A stretch of 64,000 nucleotides of DNA, taken from contig NZ_SCNV01000001.1 of assembly GCF_005503145.1 (NCBI RefSeq), forward strand, positions 62,001 to 126,000, given 5' to 3'. A model generated the notes under the pieces. The model was not told the DNA's origin and searched no databases. It saw only the letters and a program-made list of their open reading frames with translations. A program made the position numbers and the translations under genes. Position 1 is the first letter of the stretch. Each line of letters begins with the position of its first letter. Below, in pieces: positions 50,801 through 59,530 of this stretch. The stretch comes from Burkholderia sp. 4M9327F10 (lineage in GTDB: Bacteria; Pseudomonadota; Gammaproteobacteria; Burkholderiales; Burkholderiaceae).

Positions 50801-53414
50801 CGAGCGTCAGTTCCGCGGAAAGCAGGCCCACTTCGCCTTCAAGCACGGAATCGAGCGCATCAAATAGACGTTCGCCCTCAATCAACATCTGCTCAGCTTC
50901 GGCATAGCTGCGTTCATGTGCGACCGTGGCGTGCGAGAGCCTTGCAAACGGATGCGCAGCAAGACTCGACAGACCAAACGCGTCCGCCACTGCGCGGTGA
51001 AGCCGCTCTGCCAGCGCGCGATGCGCGTCCCACTCCACCGGAGCCGGCAAGCGTTCGCGGAGCGCCGCTCCGAGTTCCACTGGTTCCGGCAGCGCGATCA
51101 GGCGGCGCACCAGCACACGCAGGCTTTGACCGGCGGCATCGGGCACGCGCGTCATCGCCTTCTCAAACGCTTCGATACGGCCGAGATGGCGGTCACGCGC
51201 GGCTATCGTTCGCTCCCTCGCAGCCCGGCAAGCGTCGAGCGTATCGTCGCTCTTGCTCCAGTTTTCATAGCAGTCTCTAAGGTCTGCCACAAAGGCCTTC
51301 TTGTCCTCTTGCGAGTCGTGAATCAGGCAGGCAAGACGCCCCAGTCCCGCGAGGCGCAAGCGATTGAACACCACGTCGAGTGCGGCCCGCTTCTCGCAGA
51401 CGAACAGCACGCGTTTGTTGCGGGCCGCATAGTCAGCAATCAGGTTGGTGATCGTCTGCGACTTGCCGGTGCCAGGCGGCCCCTGAATGATGAAGCTGCG
51501 GCCGGTGCGTGCAAGCGCCACGGCGGCTTCCTGCGTCGCATCGGCCGGCACGACGCCCCAGAGTTCCGCTGACGGCAACAGCTCGGGTGCGCTCTCCTCC
51601 AGGGCGCGCGGTTCGATCGAGAACAGATGGTCGAATGAGGTCGCGACGCTGCGCTCGTCGATGAGCTGGTTGTAATCGCGCACCAGCGACATCTTCTTGT
51701 AGTTGAAGTTGGCAAGCGTGACCTGGGTCAGGTCGATTTCCCACGAGAAACGATGACCCTCGCCACGCGCCAGCGAATAAGCCAGCGACTCGGCCTCGCC
51801 GCTACCGGGCAGCATGCGCTCCGGCTGCGCAGGCATTGCCGCACCCACGGCAATACGCTGCGGCAGCGGGCTGGGCTTCACATAAGTCTCGAAGAGCGCG
51901 AGGCCGAGCGGACGGTAATCGTCACGGTCATAGCTGAAATCCGGCCGCGTCAACGCTTTCGAACGGGCGCTGCGCCCGCGGCGGCGCTGAAAATTCCGCA
52001 GCCGTTGCACAGCTTTTTGGTGAACCAGCCGGATCGCGGGCTTATCCGTGAGCGCGAGGTTCACCCCTGGCTCGCTGCGCTGGATCTGGGCCACGAGGTC
52101 CGCATGGATGGTCTCGATGCTGGTCTGGGTCAGATCCACCGTTTCGGGCAACTGGATGTCATAGATCTGCCGCAGGTAATGACGCAGTACGGGGTTGAAC
52201 TCAGCCTCGGTGTCGGCACAGCGCAGCAGGTACTGATCGCGCACGCCCTTCTTTCTCGCGAATTCGACCGGCAACCATAGAAGCGGTGAGGTGATCCGTT
52301 CGTGAGGCGCATCCTTGAGGTTGTGCCAGTGGAGAAACGCAACTACGAGACGCAGATGGCTATAACCGTATTCCGCTCGATCACGTTGCGCCTCCTGAAG
52401 AATGCGGTCGAATGCCGAGGACAGATAGGGCTGATCCTCGAAGCGCAGCCATTTTGCCAGCGACACCTGCCGGCCGCTCAGAACGTCCCTCGCAAATGCG
52501 CTATTCCAGGTGCAGAGTTGCTCGGGACGGATCGCATCCAGGCGCATCACAACCGGCACGCTGGCAACGGTGAAGTTGACGTTCCCCTGGCTGGGCCGGA
52601 AATGAATCAGCCGATTGCGGCGCGACAGATCGAATAGCCGGTCGCGCAGGTGGCTGAGTACGGCTACACGGCGGCCCGGAACGCCGGTTGCCTCGGCAAG
52701 CACGCGTTCCACGTCGAAACCGGCCGGCTGCTCGCGGTAGTGCTGCAACCGGTCCGCCAGCACGGCCAGATCGCTGGCGCGCTCATGACGATTGAGCGCG
52801 GTCATCTCGCCTATCAGCGAGGCGATCACCGGATGCAACGATCGATTGAAAACGAATGGATTGGTCCGGTGCGCGGAGAAACGGGTGACGTCGGCCTCAT
52901 CGTTAAAATCGAGGTCACAGACAAGGCTTGCAAGGATCAAACCGATGGAAAAAACGTCGGTCAGCTCATCATGGTGGCCGATTGCATACTCCCAGCAGCG
53001 ATAGCCGACCTGATAGGCGGGTTTGAGCAGCTCGTCATCTGCATCGCTACTAGCGGCTCGCAGGTCTTCAACACGGGTGCCGGTGTCGCTATCCGTCGTG
53101 ACCCGGTACTCACCCACGATACGCAGCGCCGAACCGCTGTGCGGTTGCATCTGCCGTAGCTTCGCTTCATTCAGGCACGGCTCGACGCCTTCCGGCACGA
53201 CCAGCACGAGCCTGCCGTCGCCCGTGTCGACGACATCTTCGGACCCGAGCGCGGCGACCCGCCCTGCACTGTGCAAAGCCGCCACGGCGCGCATCAATGG
53301 CACTAGCGCATGCACGACGTCTTCCGCAGGCAACGGCCCCGTGAGTTCAAGAAGACGCTGTTCTAGCGTCACCGGCACGGAAGTAGGATTCAACGTTTCA
53401 ACCGGTTCGTTCAT
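47892..53414 (-). CDS. Pseudokinase-DUF4011-SF1 helicase-RE-like-WGR protein (candidate defence protein)
   Basis: 1840 residues from ATG at 53414, 1 base after the M48 stop, with GGGAGG upstream. Order: (1) residues about 30-230, the C-lobe of a protein kinase ('DVFSIGLILASL') without HRD or DFG and without an N-lobe; (2) DUF4011, about 250-600 ('LRDRLFDLSRRNRLIHF'); (3) SF1 helicase with Walker A GPPGTGKS (645-652), Walker B VVIFDEAS (1269-1276), VVGDEMQLPP (1295-1304), NVQGDERDIILLS (1503-1515) and RLNVIFSRAR (1541-1550), with a long helical insert 690-1200; (4) a restriction-endonuclease-like domain about 1600-1710 ('FRCDLAIV', 'ILLDAQ', 'RRFGWKVIDI'); (5) a WGR domain about 1752-1825 ('VFGRMGTKG'). 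DUF4011-helicase-nuclease proteins are known in antiphage defence; this combination with WGR and a metallopeptidase partner I do not recognise. Confidence 0.88.
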   Translation of the reverse strand: MNEPVETLNPTSVPVTLEQRLLELTGPLPAEDVVHALVPLMRAVAALHSAGRVAALGSEDVVDTGDGRLVLVVPEGVEPCLNEAKLRQMQPHSGSALRIVGEYRVTTDSDTGTRVEDLRAASSDADDELLKPAYQVGYRCWEYAIGHHDELTDVFSIGLILASLVCDLDFNDEADVTRFSAHRTNPFVFNRSLHPVIASLIGEMTALNRHERASDLAVLADRLQHYREQPAGFDVERVLAEATGVPGRRVAVLSHLRDRLFDLSRRNRLIHFRPSQGNVNFTVASVPVVMRLDAIRPEQLCTWNSAFARDVLSGRQVSLAKWLRFEDQPYLSSAFDRILQEAQRDRAEYGYSHLRLVVAFLHWHNLKDAPHERITSPLLWLPVEFARKKGVRDQYLLRCADTEAEFNPVLRHYLRQIYDIQLPETVDLTQTSIETIHADLVAQIQRSEPGVNLALTDKPAIRLVHQKAVQRLRNFQRRRGRSARSKALTRPDFSYDRDDYRPLGLALFETYVKPSPLPQRIAVGAAMPAQPERMLPGSGEAESLAYSLARGEGHRFSWEIDLTQVTLANFNYKKMSLVRDYNQLIDERSVATSFDHLFSIEPRALEESAPELLPSAELWGVVPADATQEAAVALARTGRSFIIQGPPGTGKSQTITNLIADYAARNKRVLFVCEKRAALDVVFNRLRLAGLGRLACLIHDSQEDKKAFVADLRDCYENWSKSDDTLDACRAARERTIAARDRHLGRIEAFEKAMTRVPDAAGQSLRVLVRRLIALPEPVELGAALRERLPAPVEWDAHRALAERLHRAVADAFGLSSLAAHPFARLSHATVAHERSYAEAEQMLIEGERLFDALDSVLEGEVGLLSAELTLGEALRVVQAIRQATGTNLAGNLALLDPQSEASADFNARREEVGRSHARLAAALEASSHWTDPLSSGDTRIALEQARRQETSLFKFLNGAWRRLKRTVRARYDFAAHAVEPSIVTVLEQLAARHEATEADEHARQLLNQRFGTTDGEKLAALRDEWTNHPPASVSALLRDLRHSTEPAAEMARVTAVADAVEALGALATQHLEGAHEMTLMALAETIRDLREALEDLPDLLPLLGALDAAGERFAFALRTVPLDPAGIEALVLHEAIVRAFREEPALQRFDAADLASSARRAARARTILQQDNGAFICAAGQHRFRSNVRRSSISVSQLDTAGREFKKLYTTGRRELEHEFGKTMRYRSIRDLADGETGAVASDLKPIWLMSPLSVSDTLPLRHDLFDVVIFDEASQIPTEEAVPALSRAPQVIVVGDEMQLPPTSFFSVTRDEEDTQVSVEEDGEALAIQLDADSLLNQAARTLPATLLAWHYRSRSEALISFSNAAFYDGRLITIPDRTLAESASAPEPLHSEAPEAAGTAVERMLARAISFHPVADGVYDKRTNLPEARLIAGMVRDLLARGPGPSIGIVAFSEAQQGEIESALEALAADDASFAARLEQEYAREDDGQINSLFVKNLENVQGDERDIILLSICYAPDRKKRMTMTFGPINQRGGEKRLNVIFSRARQHMAVVSTIRAEAITNTHNDGARALRTFLAFADAQSRGDAAHGQAILATLNPEAQRVFARVAPPDALRHAIAEVLRARGHTVQTDVGSASFRCDLAIVAPDGRSHALGILLDAQANGRTEDRYVFQPAVLRRFGWKVIDIPSNSWLRDEDAVLAQIEAALRVDPAAPVDDDPFEGVPASVSLETAASRAKAELADRPTQEPTGFTELRFQQGISDKFWKIAAGENDVTIVFGRMGTKGTTTVKTFETAERAKRETAKLIAEKLRKGYVEVSGSSTMTGTLSPELDASDSA

Positions 53415-53415
53415 G

Positions 53416-54615
53416 TCAGGCGCCCTCCCCAAGCGGTGCGAGCAAGCGCTCGATAGCTTGCTTGCCAAGCTTTAGATCGCGCTTTAGTGCAACGCGGTAA
53501 GCGTTGAGCCCGCCGAAGCCCTGTGCAAGATGCGCTCCCGCGGTCAGTAGGGCGTCGCGAGCGTCCGGATCAGCCATGGCGAGGTCGAAGCTCAAGGCGA
53601 TCAGATAGTCGCGTACCGAATCGTCGATACGATCTGGCGCAAGGGCCGCGTTATCGAACGGTAGCTCATCAACGCGCCAGTCCGGAAAATAGCGACGAAG
53701 TTGTGCCGGGACCGCCTCGCCAACCGCAGCTGGGTCAGCGGCGAGCCGCGCGAGGAAACCACGCGTGAGCGCAGTCAACTCATGCTGACGCGGCAAATCC
53801 AGAGCATTCAATGAAAGCGGACCGCGAATGCGGGCGTCGATCCAGGACTCGACGCCCGTGTCTTGCTGCCACCACTTATGGAGTGCCTGGACTCGCAGGA
53901 AGACCTCGGGATGCGTTTCGCCATAGGACTTGCCGGCCTCTGACTCAAGTTCGGCGGCCTGACGTAGATAGGCGTCAGGATCGGCGACAGACAGGCCCGT
54001 CATGGTCTTCACCAGCGTCGCGATAGCCGGCCTCGGCGAACCGGCCGCCTGGGCGGCGCCCCGGTCAGCATACAGCTCCGTGTAGAGCCGGTAAGCACGC
54101 GCCGTCTCGTTGTGGCTTGGCGCACACCCTTGATACGCAAGCGAATGATCGAGAATCCGGGTTGCGACGTGATATGCACCGTCATTGATCGACCAGAGCT
54201 TGTAGTGGGCCAGTTCGTGTCCGAGTAGCGCAATGCGCTCGGCTTTCGACAGCTTCTCCAGGACCGGTCCGTAGAAAATCAGATGGATCTCGCCGGGGAT
54301 GTAGCTTAAGGCCGCGTTCATCGAACTGTCCGCGGCCTGGTAAAGCGTCACGGGCGCATCGAGTCCGAGCGTGTTTAGAACCAAGCGACAGTCCTCGTGT
54401 AACTCCGGGTGAGCCTCGGCATCGAGCCGGTAGGTTTCGCGCAGCAATTGCGAGCGCGTCTCCTGTACATGCTCTTCGTGTGTTCGTTGCGATGCGCTCC
54501 AGTTCCAGATCTCCGGCTCGTTTTCTCGAAGAAAAGCAACGATTGCCCGATGATAAGCAAGCGGCTCGAGCAATGGTGCGCTCACCCGGTCGTTCCTCGT
54601 GACGCTGTCATTCAT
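53416..54615 (-). CDS. M48-like zinc metallopeptidase, partner of the helicase protein
   Basis: 399 residues. Zinc motif H133-E-L-A-H137 in 'IALLGHELAHYKLW' and third ligand E180 in 'YTELYADRGAAQAAG', the E-x-x-A-D pattern of M48. The N-terminal part ('NAALSYIPGEIHLIFYGPVLEKL') is the usual strand-helix preceding the HExxH helix. No membrane segments or signal peptide, so it is a cytosolic peptidase, unlike HtpX or Ste24. The C-terminal 150 residues are helical and unknown. Its stop is 1 base before the helicase start, so the two are one operon. It may cut a cellular or phage protein, or activate the helicase protein. Confidence 0.85.
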   Translation of the reverse strand: MNDSVTRNDRVSAPLLEPLAYHRAIVAFLRENEPEIWNWSASQRTHEEHVQETRSQLLRETYRLDAEAHPELHEDCRLVLNTLGLDAPVTLYQAADSSMNAALSYIPGEIHLIFYGPVLEKLSKAERIALLGHELAHYKLWSINDGAYHVATRILDHSLAYQGCAPSHNETARAYRLYTELYADRGAAQAAGSPRPAIATLVKTMTGLSVADPDAYLRQAAELESEAGKSYGETHPEVFLRVQALHKWWQQDTGVESWIDARIRGPLSLNALDLPRQHELTALTRGFLARLAADPAAVGEAVPAQLRRYFPDWRVDELPFDNAALAPDRIDDSVRDYLIALSFDLAMADPDARDALLTAGAHLAQGFGGLNAYRVALKRDLKLGKQAIERLLAPLGEGA

Positions 54616-54853
54616 ATTGTTCGTTCTTTACACACAGCTAGGATGTTGAACGATCCAGGAGACGATACGTTCTCAAGGCCCGGATCGAATTCCCACAAAC
54701 GTCGTTCGGCTTTTAAGGAACCCGAATCGGCTCCTGTGCCGATTACGGCACTAATTGGCCACATATGATCGCATATCTTTGCGGTCGATCTGTGGCGGGC
54801 TCCGCGATATGCGCAACCCGGCGGGCACCTTCTTTGACAACCAACAGGCTCTC

Positions 54854-55417
54854 CTAAACCCGCCGGTAAATCGAGTCCTTGCGGGTCATCAACTGACCGT
54901 CCACCATTTCTCGCCGCAAGGTCGCGCAGTCCTCATGGAATTTCTTGAGGAAGGTGTTGATCTCCTTCTCGCTGTACTCGCGGACCGGATCCAGTTGCTC
55001 GACCAGCCAGCGCAAAATAACACGGCGTTTCTTGAGCATGTCCGGAATCTTGACGAGACGTCCACCAACAATGAAGGACTTGAGAATCCGCTGCGTTTCG
55101 GCGTCTGCATTGGCTGCGAAAGGCGTGCTCTGCTCCTCCGTAATCGCCGTCACTTCGAAGTGCTTCTGGAAGTTCTGCAAGTTGGTGGCATTGAGGCTAT
55201 AAACATGCGTATTGCCTTGCTTAGCCATGCTTACCAGATCCACATCGACCAGGCGGCTCAGATGATGCGAGATGGTCGGCTCGGTCAGCCCCAGTGCCTC
55301 GGCGATCGCCCCTACGCTCAACTCGCTCTCGGTGAGCAAACCCAGAATCTTCAGCCTCGATCCATCAGCCAGCGCCTTCAAGACCCTGACCATTTCGTTG
55401 ATGTCGTCCTCGTTCAT
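54854..55417 (-). CDS. ArsR-family regulator with DUF2087 domain
   Basis: 187 residues. HTH: 'VRVLKALADGSRLKILGLLTE', 'VGAIAEALGLTEPTISHHLSRLVDVDLVSMAKQGNTHVYSL'. The C-terminal 70 residues ('MLKKRRVILRWLVEQLDP', 'YSEKEINTFLKKFHEDCATLRREMVDGQL', 'DSIYRR') are DUF2087, often joined to ArsR or SmtB HTHs. The metal-binding Cys motif of ArsR (ELCVCDL) is absent (here SELSVGAI), so it is not a metal sensor of that type. Two palindromes overlap its promoter, indicating autorepression. AAGGAG lies ahead of the ATG. Confidence 0.9.
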   Translation of the reverse strand: MNEDDINEMVRVLKALADGSRLKILGLLTESELSVGAIAEALGLTEPTISHHLSRLVDVDLVSMAKQGNTHVYSLNATNLQNFQKHFEVTAITEEQSTPFAANADAETQRILKSFIVGGRLVKIPDMLKKRRVILRWLVEQLDPVREYSEKEINTFLKKFHEDCATLRREMVDGQLMTRKDSIYRRV

Positions 55418-55427
55418 CGCTACTCCT

Positions 55428-55454
55428 TAGATAAATATCTAATTAGAAATCTAT
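55428..55454 (-). promoter_or_regulatory. Tandem ArsR-type operators over the promoter
   Basis: TTAGATA-AA-TATCTAA (55428-55443, 7-bp perfect arms) next to TAGA-AA-TCTA (55445-55454). On the minus strand TTGATA followed 17 bases later by TTATCT gives a promoter, the -10 of which lies in the first palindrome. Confidence 0.7.
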
Positions 55455-55703
55455 CAAAATAGAATGAGGCGGACAAGAAATATTTTGTGGAGCCTTTGCG
55501 GCATGCCACACGGGAACATGGGAACGGCCCAACGCCGCAAAGGCTTCCGCGGAATCTTTGCGGTCTGACGAGTGCTGGTGGAATATCGCGCTGTTGATGC
55601 GGGGCGCATGATGTTCATGCTGGTGGCGCATGCTTAAACACGTCCGCAGCGCCAGAACGGCAGATGCTTTTTAGTCAGGCCCGGCAGGGGTGGCTTATAC
55701 GCC

Positions 55704-56219
55704 TTAGTCGGCGAAGCCGCGATAGTAGCGAAGTTCTCCCAACACCGCAGCGCCAATCTCGATCGACTTGCTCGTTCCGTCCGGGATAAAACCGGCTCGC
55801 TCGTAGAACACCCTGGCACGATGATTCTCTGCCAATACCCAGAGCGCGACGTTCTGGTAGCCCGCTTCGCGCAGCACCGTTCGCGATGCATCGCTTAAGC
55901 GTCTGCCCACGCCTTTCCCCCAGAATGCGGGCAGCACGTAAAACGCCTCCACTTCCGCCCATTGGGCGTCCTTATCCGCATCGCGGCAAGCGCCGAACGC
56001 GATCCAGCCCACCGGCACGTTGCCTAAGTGCGCCAGCAATACACGGATGCGACCCTTCTCAAGCGCTTTTCGCCATGCCTCGGTACGGGCAGCGACACTC
56101 AAATCCTTAAGAAACTGCGCGGGCACAATCCCTTCATAGGCAGCCTGCCATGTCAACACATGAACCGATGCAATAGACTCGGCATCGTCCACCTTTGCCT
56201 CGCGTATTTCAACCAGCAT
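55704..56219 (-). CDS. GNAT N-acetyltransferase
   Basis: 171 residues. 'IREAKVDDAESIASVHVLTWQAAYEGI' is the N-terminal helix pair of the GNAT fold; 'VEAFYVLPAFWGKGVGRRLSDAS' holds the acetyl-CoA loop (W-G-K-G-V-G), and 'VALWVLAENHRARVFYERAGFIPDG' the C-terminal motif. Substrate unknown. It lies alone between the ArsR and the GGDEF-EAL genes on the same strand; 223 bases after it show nothing recognisable. Confidence 0.88.
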   Translation of the reverse strand: MLVEIREAKVDDAESIASVHVLTWQAAYEGIVPAQFLKDLSVAARTEAWRKALEKGRIRVLLAHLGNVPVGWIAFGACRDADKDAQWAEVEAFYVLPAFWGKGVGRRLSDASRTVLREAGYQNVALWVLAENHRARVFYERAGFIPDGTSKSIEIGAAVLGELRYYRGFAD

Positions 56220-56442
56220 CCCCGTAGTCCTCTTGTAACTTCAAGCCAGCCAGATTATCCAAAGCAGCCCGCAGTGGGCCAGCGATAACCCAATACCGAT
56301 TCGTGCGGATAGCCATTCTCGCAGACGCGGCCAAGCTGATTGCCACCCCAAGCGGGTATGGCAAAGCTCCCCCGCTTGATAAGGATAGACAAAGATTGAA
56401 GCCAAAAGCAAAACGCGACAGTAACGAAGCCTGCCGCCCCGC

Positions 56443-59415
56443 TCAATGCAAACCGGCCCGCATCCGCACTTCATATTCCTCTTCGACCGGCGCGGGATCG
56501 AGCAGACTATCGACAAAGCTTTGGGTCGCCGGGTCCTTGATGAAACTGCTCGCCGAACTGGCCGCGAGAATTGCTGCGCTCTCCTGCGGCCTGGCAATGA
56601 CAAACCCCTGAACATAGTCCACGCCGATCTCTTTCAACGCACGCAAGGTATCGGCATCTTCAACCCACTCAGCCACGCTGCGCATGCCGAGATTGCGCGC
56701 GAGCGCGACAATCGCTTCGACGATGGCCGTGTCAGCGGGATGCGAGCACATAGTGCGAACAAACTCGCCATCGATCTTCAAGGCGTCCGCCGAGAGGCCC
56801 TTCAGATACTTGAACGACGTATATCCCGCGCCGAAATCGTCGAGCGCAATCTTGCCGCCCATCTCGTGGACCCGCGCGATGAAGCGCTGCGTGTTCTCCA
56901 GATCATGCAGCGCCACGCTCTCCGTGATCTCGAGGCAGAGGAAGCGAACAATAGAGCGGTAGCGTGCGAACAAGGCAAAGATGTCTTCCATGAACTGCTC
57001 GTCATTCAGCGAACCACCGCTCAGATTCACACAGACAAAACGCGTATTCGGCAACGCGTGCCGGTTGGTCTCAATCCATTCGAGCACGGTCGCCAACACC
57101 CACCTGTCGATGGCCGCGATGTTGCCGGACTCCTCCGCCGCCACAATCACCTTGCTGGCCGGCAGCGTAGAGCCGTCGGGCGCGCGCCAGCGAAGCAGCA
57201 CTTCGAAGTCGAGCGATTCGGTCGGCGCCGCAAGCGACATGATCGGCTGCATGACGAGAAACAGGCCGGGGGGCAAGCGGTTCTGCCCAAGCGTCTCGAC
57301 CAGCATGAGTTCTTTGGCACGCTCCTCGAATGCCGCCGCACCCTTGCGGTAGACGACAAGGTGGCCATGCGCCACCCCTTTCGCCTCCCGGCACGCGCCA
57401 TCGGCATTCGACAACGCATCCTGCACCCGCACGCCGTGCGAGCACTCCACGAGGCCAATCGACGCCTTGACCTGAAACGCGCAATTGCCGACCTGGTAGG
57501 GAGCCGCACTAAGCAGGGTGACAAGTTCGCGGCACAGGATGATCGCCTCGTCGATACCCGTATCGCTCATCACGCAGATAAACTCATCCCCGCCGATACG
57601 CCCCACTGCATACTCAGGCCTGACAAGCGAGCGGGTGCGCGCTGCGACCTGCTTGAGCACTTCGTCGCCGGCGCGATGCCCAAACAGGTCGTTCACGAGC
57701 TTGAAGCGATCGAGGTCGATATAGGCCAGTGCCCAAGGCGTGTGTTCCTCGCTTTGTGCCGCAATCGCCCGTTCCACCCCCCGGCGGTTCAGGGAACCGG
57801 TGAGTGGATCGTGCTCGGCCAGAAAGTGCAGACGCTCGATAGCTTTCGAACGCTCGGTGACGTCCTGCAACGAACCTTCGATCCAGCCGTTCGAGCGCGT
57901 CGCCTTCAACGAATAGCGCCGCTCGTTCGTTCCGCGCTCGGGCGAACCGCTCAATTCGAGCTCACCCTCGCTCCCCTTCTGGGCTAGCGCCTGCAGGGCA
58001 CCCCATGCACCCGCTTCGAAAAAATCTTTCCATTGCCGCGCCTTGTATTGCGTCTTGGGCAATTCAAGCATGGCACGCAACGCAGGATTGGCCCGCACGA
58101 AGCGGCCGTTCTCATCGAGCGTGAAGAGGCCGATCGGCGTGACGTCATAGGTGTTGCGCAATTCCGTCTGCATCTGGCGCCGCCGTTCACGCTCGGCACG
58201 CATCTGCTCTGCAATCGCAAAGGCGGCCATCATGCTCGACGACAGCGCGGCGATCACAGGATTCACGCCGCCGAACAGCAGTTTGATGCCGAAGGCGGCG
58301 CCCAATACTTCGGAAAACGTAGCAAATAGCACGACTGCCATCGACGCCACATACCATAGCACGGTGCGCGAACGCGTCTTCCACACAAGCCGCCCAAGCA
58401 GGAAAATCAGCACGCCCATGCCGAAACTGCTCAGCCCCCAAAGCACCGGAATGAACTGCGCGTAGCGCAGCGTCGCAGCGGCGGCGAGCAGCAGCAGACC
58501 GTTGTACTGCACGATGCGCAACGTCCAGCGATAACCCGCCACCTTCAACTCGCGGCGGAACAACTGACCGAACAGCGAAACCGTGAGCAGATAGTAGACA
58601 GCGAACGTCCCCTGGCGCAGCAACTGGATATGGTCGGGTGGGATGATGCGGCCAATCCACTCCATGTCCCAGCCCATCGCGTTCGCGCACAGGCGCAGGT
58701 TGCCGACCAGCCATACGGAAAAGATCACATAAGTCCATTCACGATTGATCAGCGCGGTGACGAACACGAACACGGCTAGCGTCAGCAGCCCACCCGCGAT
58801 CAATGCCGAGCTTTCCTGGAAGTCGAGCGCCGAGCGGTCGAGGTCGTGCGCATTCCAGGCGAGCGCGTTTAGATACGCGGGCCCGGAGAACGTCCCGCGG
58901 CACAGAACCGCGCCCTGGGTATAAGGCGCGTCGAGGGCCAGTTCAAAGCCCGCCTTGATCGGGCTTATCTCGCCCTGGGCGCTTCTGCGGTCGCCTTGAC
59001 CGAGCAAGGTCAGGTTCGAGGCGTCCCAGCAGGCGAGCCTTTGCGCGTGGCGCGAGGGAAATTCAATCAATGTCGGCTGACCCGAGCTCACAACCGGCGG
59101 GGTGAGCAGAAACCAGAAGGGGGTCTCGGCGAGATGGGTGCTGTAACGCCTGGTGGGCGGCGCCTGCAGTTCGCCTGTTAGCGCATGCAATGCCTCGGCG
59201 GGGGTGAGCGAGCCAGTCGCGTCCGGCAGCACGTGCAGGTCGACGGCGACTGAGCCCTTCGACTCGAATTGCCGTGGCGCCAACACCAGTGCGAGAACCG
59301 TGGCAGCCGCGATAACGCCCGGCACGCAATATACCGAGAATGTGAACAGCAGCCAGTCGATAAACGACCCCGCACGCATGTACCTCGATCGCGAAAAGAA
59401 AGTCGCCGGTTCCAT
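56443..59415 (-). CDS. 7TM-DISM sensor with PAS, GGDEF and EAL domains (c-di-GMP turnover)
   Basis: 990 residues from ATG at 59415 (GAGGT ahead); an earlier in-frame ATG at 59493 is possible. A membrane segment near 20-45, a periplasmic 7TMR-DISM-type beta domain (about 50-215), seven membrane segments (about 225-420), a coiled link, a PAS domain ('TPIGLFTLDENGRFVRANPALRAML'), GGDEF with the intact GRIGGDEF site, and EAL in which the signature is EVL ('FEVLLRW') while 'DDFGAGYTSFKYL' and 'LKIDGEFVR' are intact. It probably has both cyclase and phosphodiesterase potential, set by a periplasmic carbohydrate-like ligand. It is downstream of the FeeM-like gene on the same strand. Confidence 0.9.
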   Translation of the reverse strand: MEPATFFSRSRYMRAGSFIDWLLFTFSVYCVPGVIAAATVLALVLAPRQFESKGSVAVDLHVLPDATGSLTPAEALHALTGELQAPPTRRYSTHLAETPFWFLLTPPVVSSGQPTLIEFPSRHAQRLACWDASNLTLLGQGDRRSAQGEISPIKAGFELALDAPYTQGAVLCRGTFSGPAYLNALAWNAHDLDRSALDFQESSALIAGGLLTLAVFVFVTALINREWTYVIFSVWLVGNLRLCANAMGWDMEWIGRIIPPDHIQLLRQGTFAVYYLLTVSLFGQLFRRELKVAGYRWTLRIVQYNGLLLLAAAATLRYAQFIPVLWGLSSFGMGVLIFLLGRLVWKTRSRTVLWYVASMAVVLFATFSEVLGAAFGIKLLFGGVNPVIAALSSSMMAAFAIAEQMRAERERRRQMQTELRNTYDVTPIGLFTLDENGRFVRANPALRAMLELPKTQYKARQWKDFFEAGAWGALQALAQKGSEGELELSGSPERGTNERRYSLKATRSNGWIEGSLQDVTERSKAIERLHFLAEHDPLTGSLNRRGVERAIAAQSEEHTPWALAYIDLDRFKLVNDLFGHRAGDEVLKQVAARTRSLVRPEYAVGRIGGDEFICVMSDTGIDEAIILCRELVTLLSAAPYQVGNCAFQVKASIGLVECSHGVRVQDALSNADGACREAKGVAHGHLVVYRKGAAAFEERAKELMLVETLGQNRLPPGLFLVMQPIMSLAAPTESLDFEVLLRWRAPDGSTLPASKVIVAAEESGNIAAIDRWVLATVLEWIETNRHALPNTRFVCVNLSGGSLNDEQFMEDIFALFARYRSIVRFLCLEITESVALHDLENTQRFIARVHEMGGKIALDDFGAGYTSFKYLKGLSADALKIDGEFVRTMCSHPADTAIVEAIVALARNLGMRSVAEWVEDADTLRALKEIGVDYVQGFVIARPQESAAILAASSASSFIKDPATQSFVDSLLDPAPVEEEYEVRMRAGLH

Positions 59416-59530
59416 ACCTCGAATTCCCCTGTTGCGGCAGAGCCTCGACTTGGGTGGGCAATGGTAGAACTGACTTGGCTCCACCATTGCCACGGTACAT
59501 AAATTGGCCTACCGATCGGACTATTTTGTT

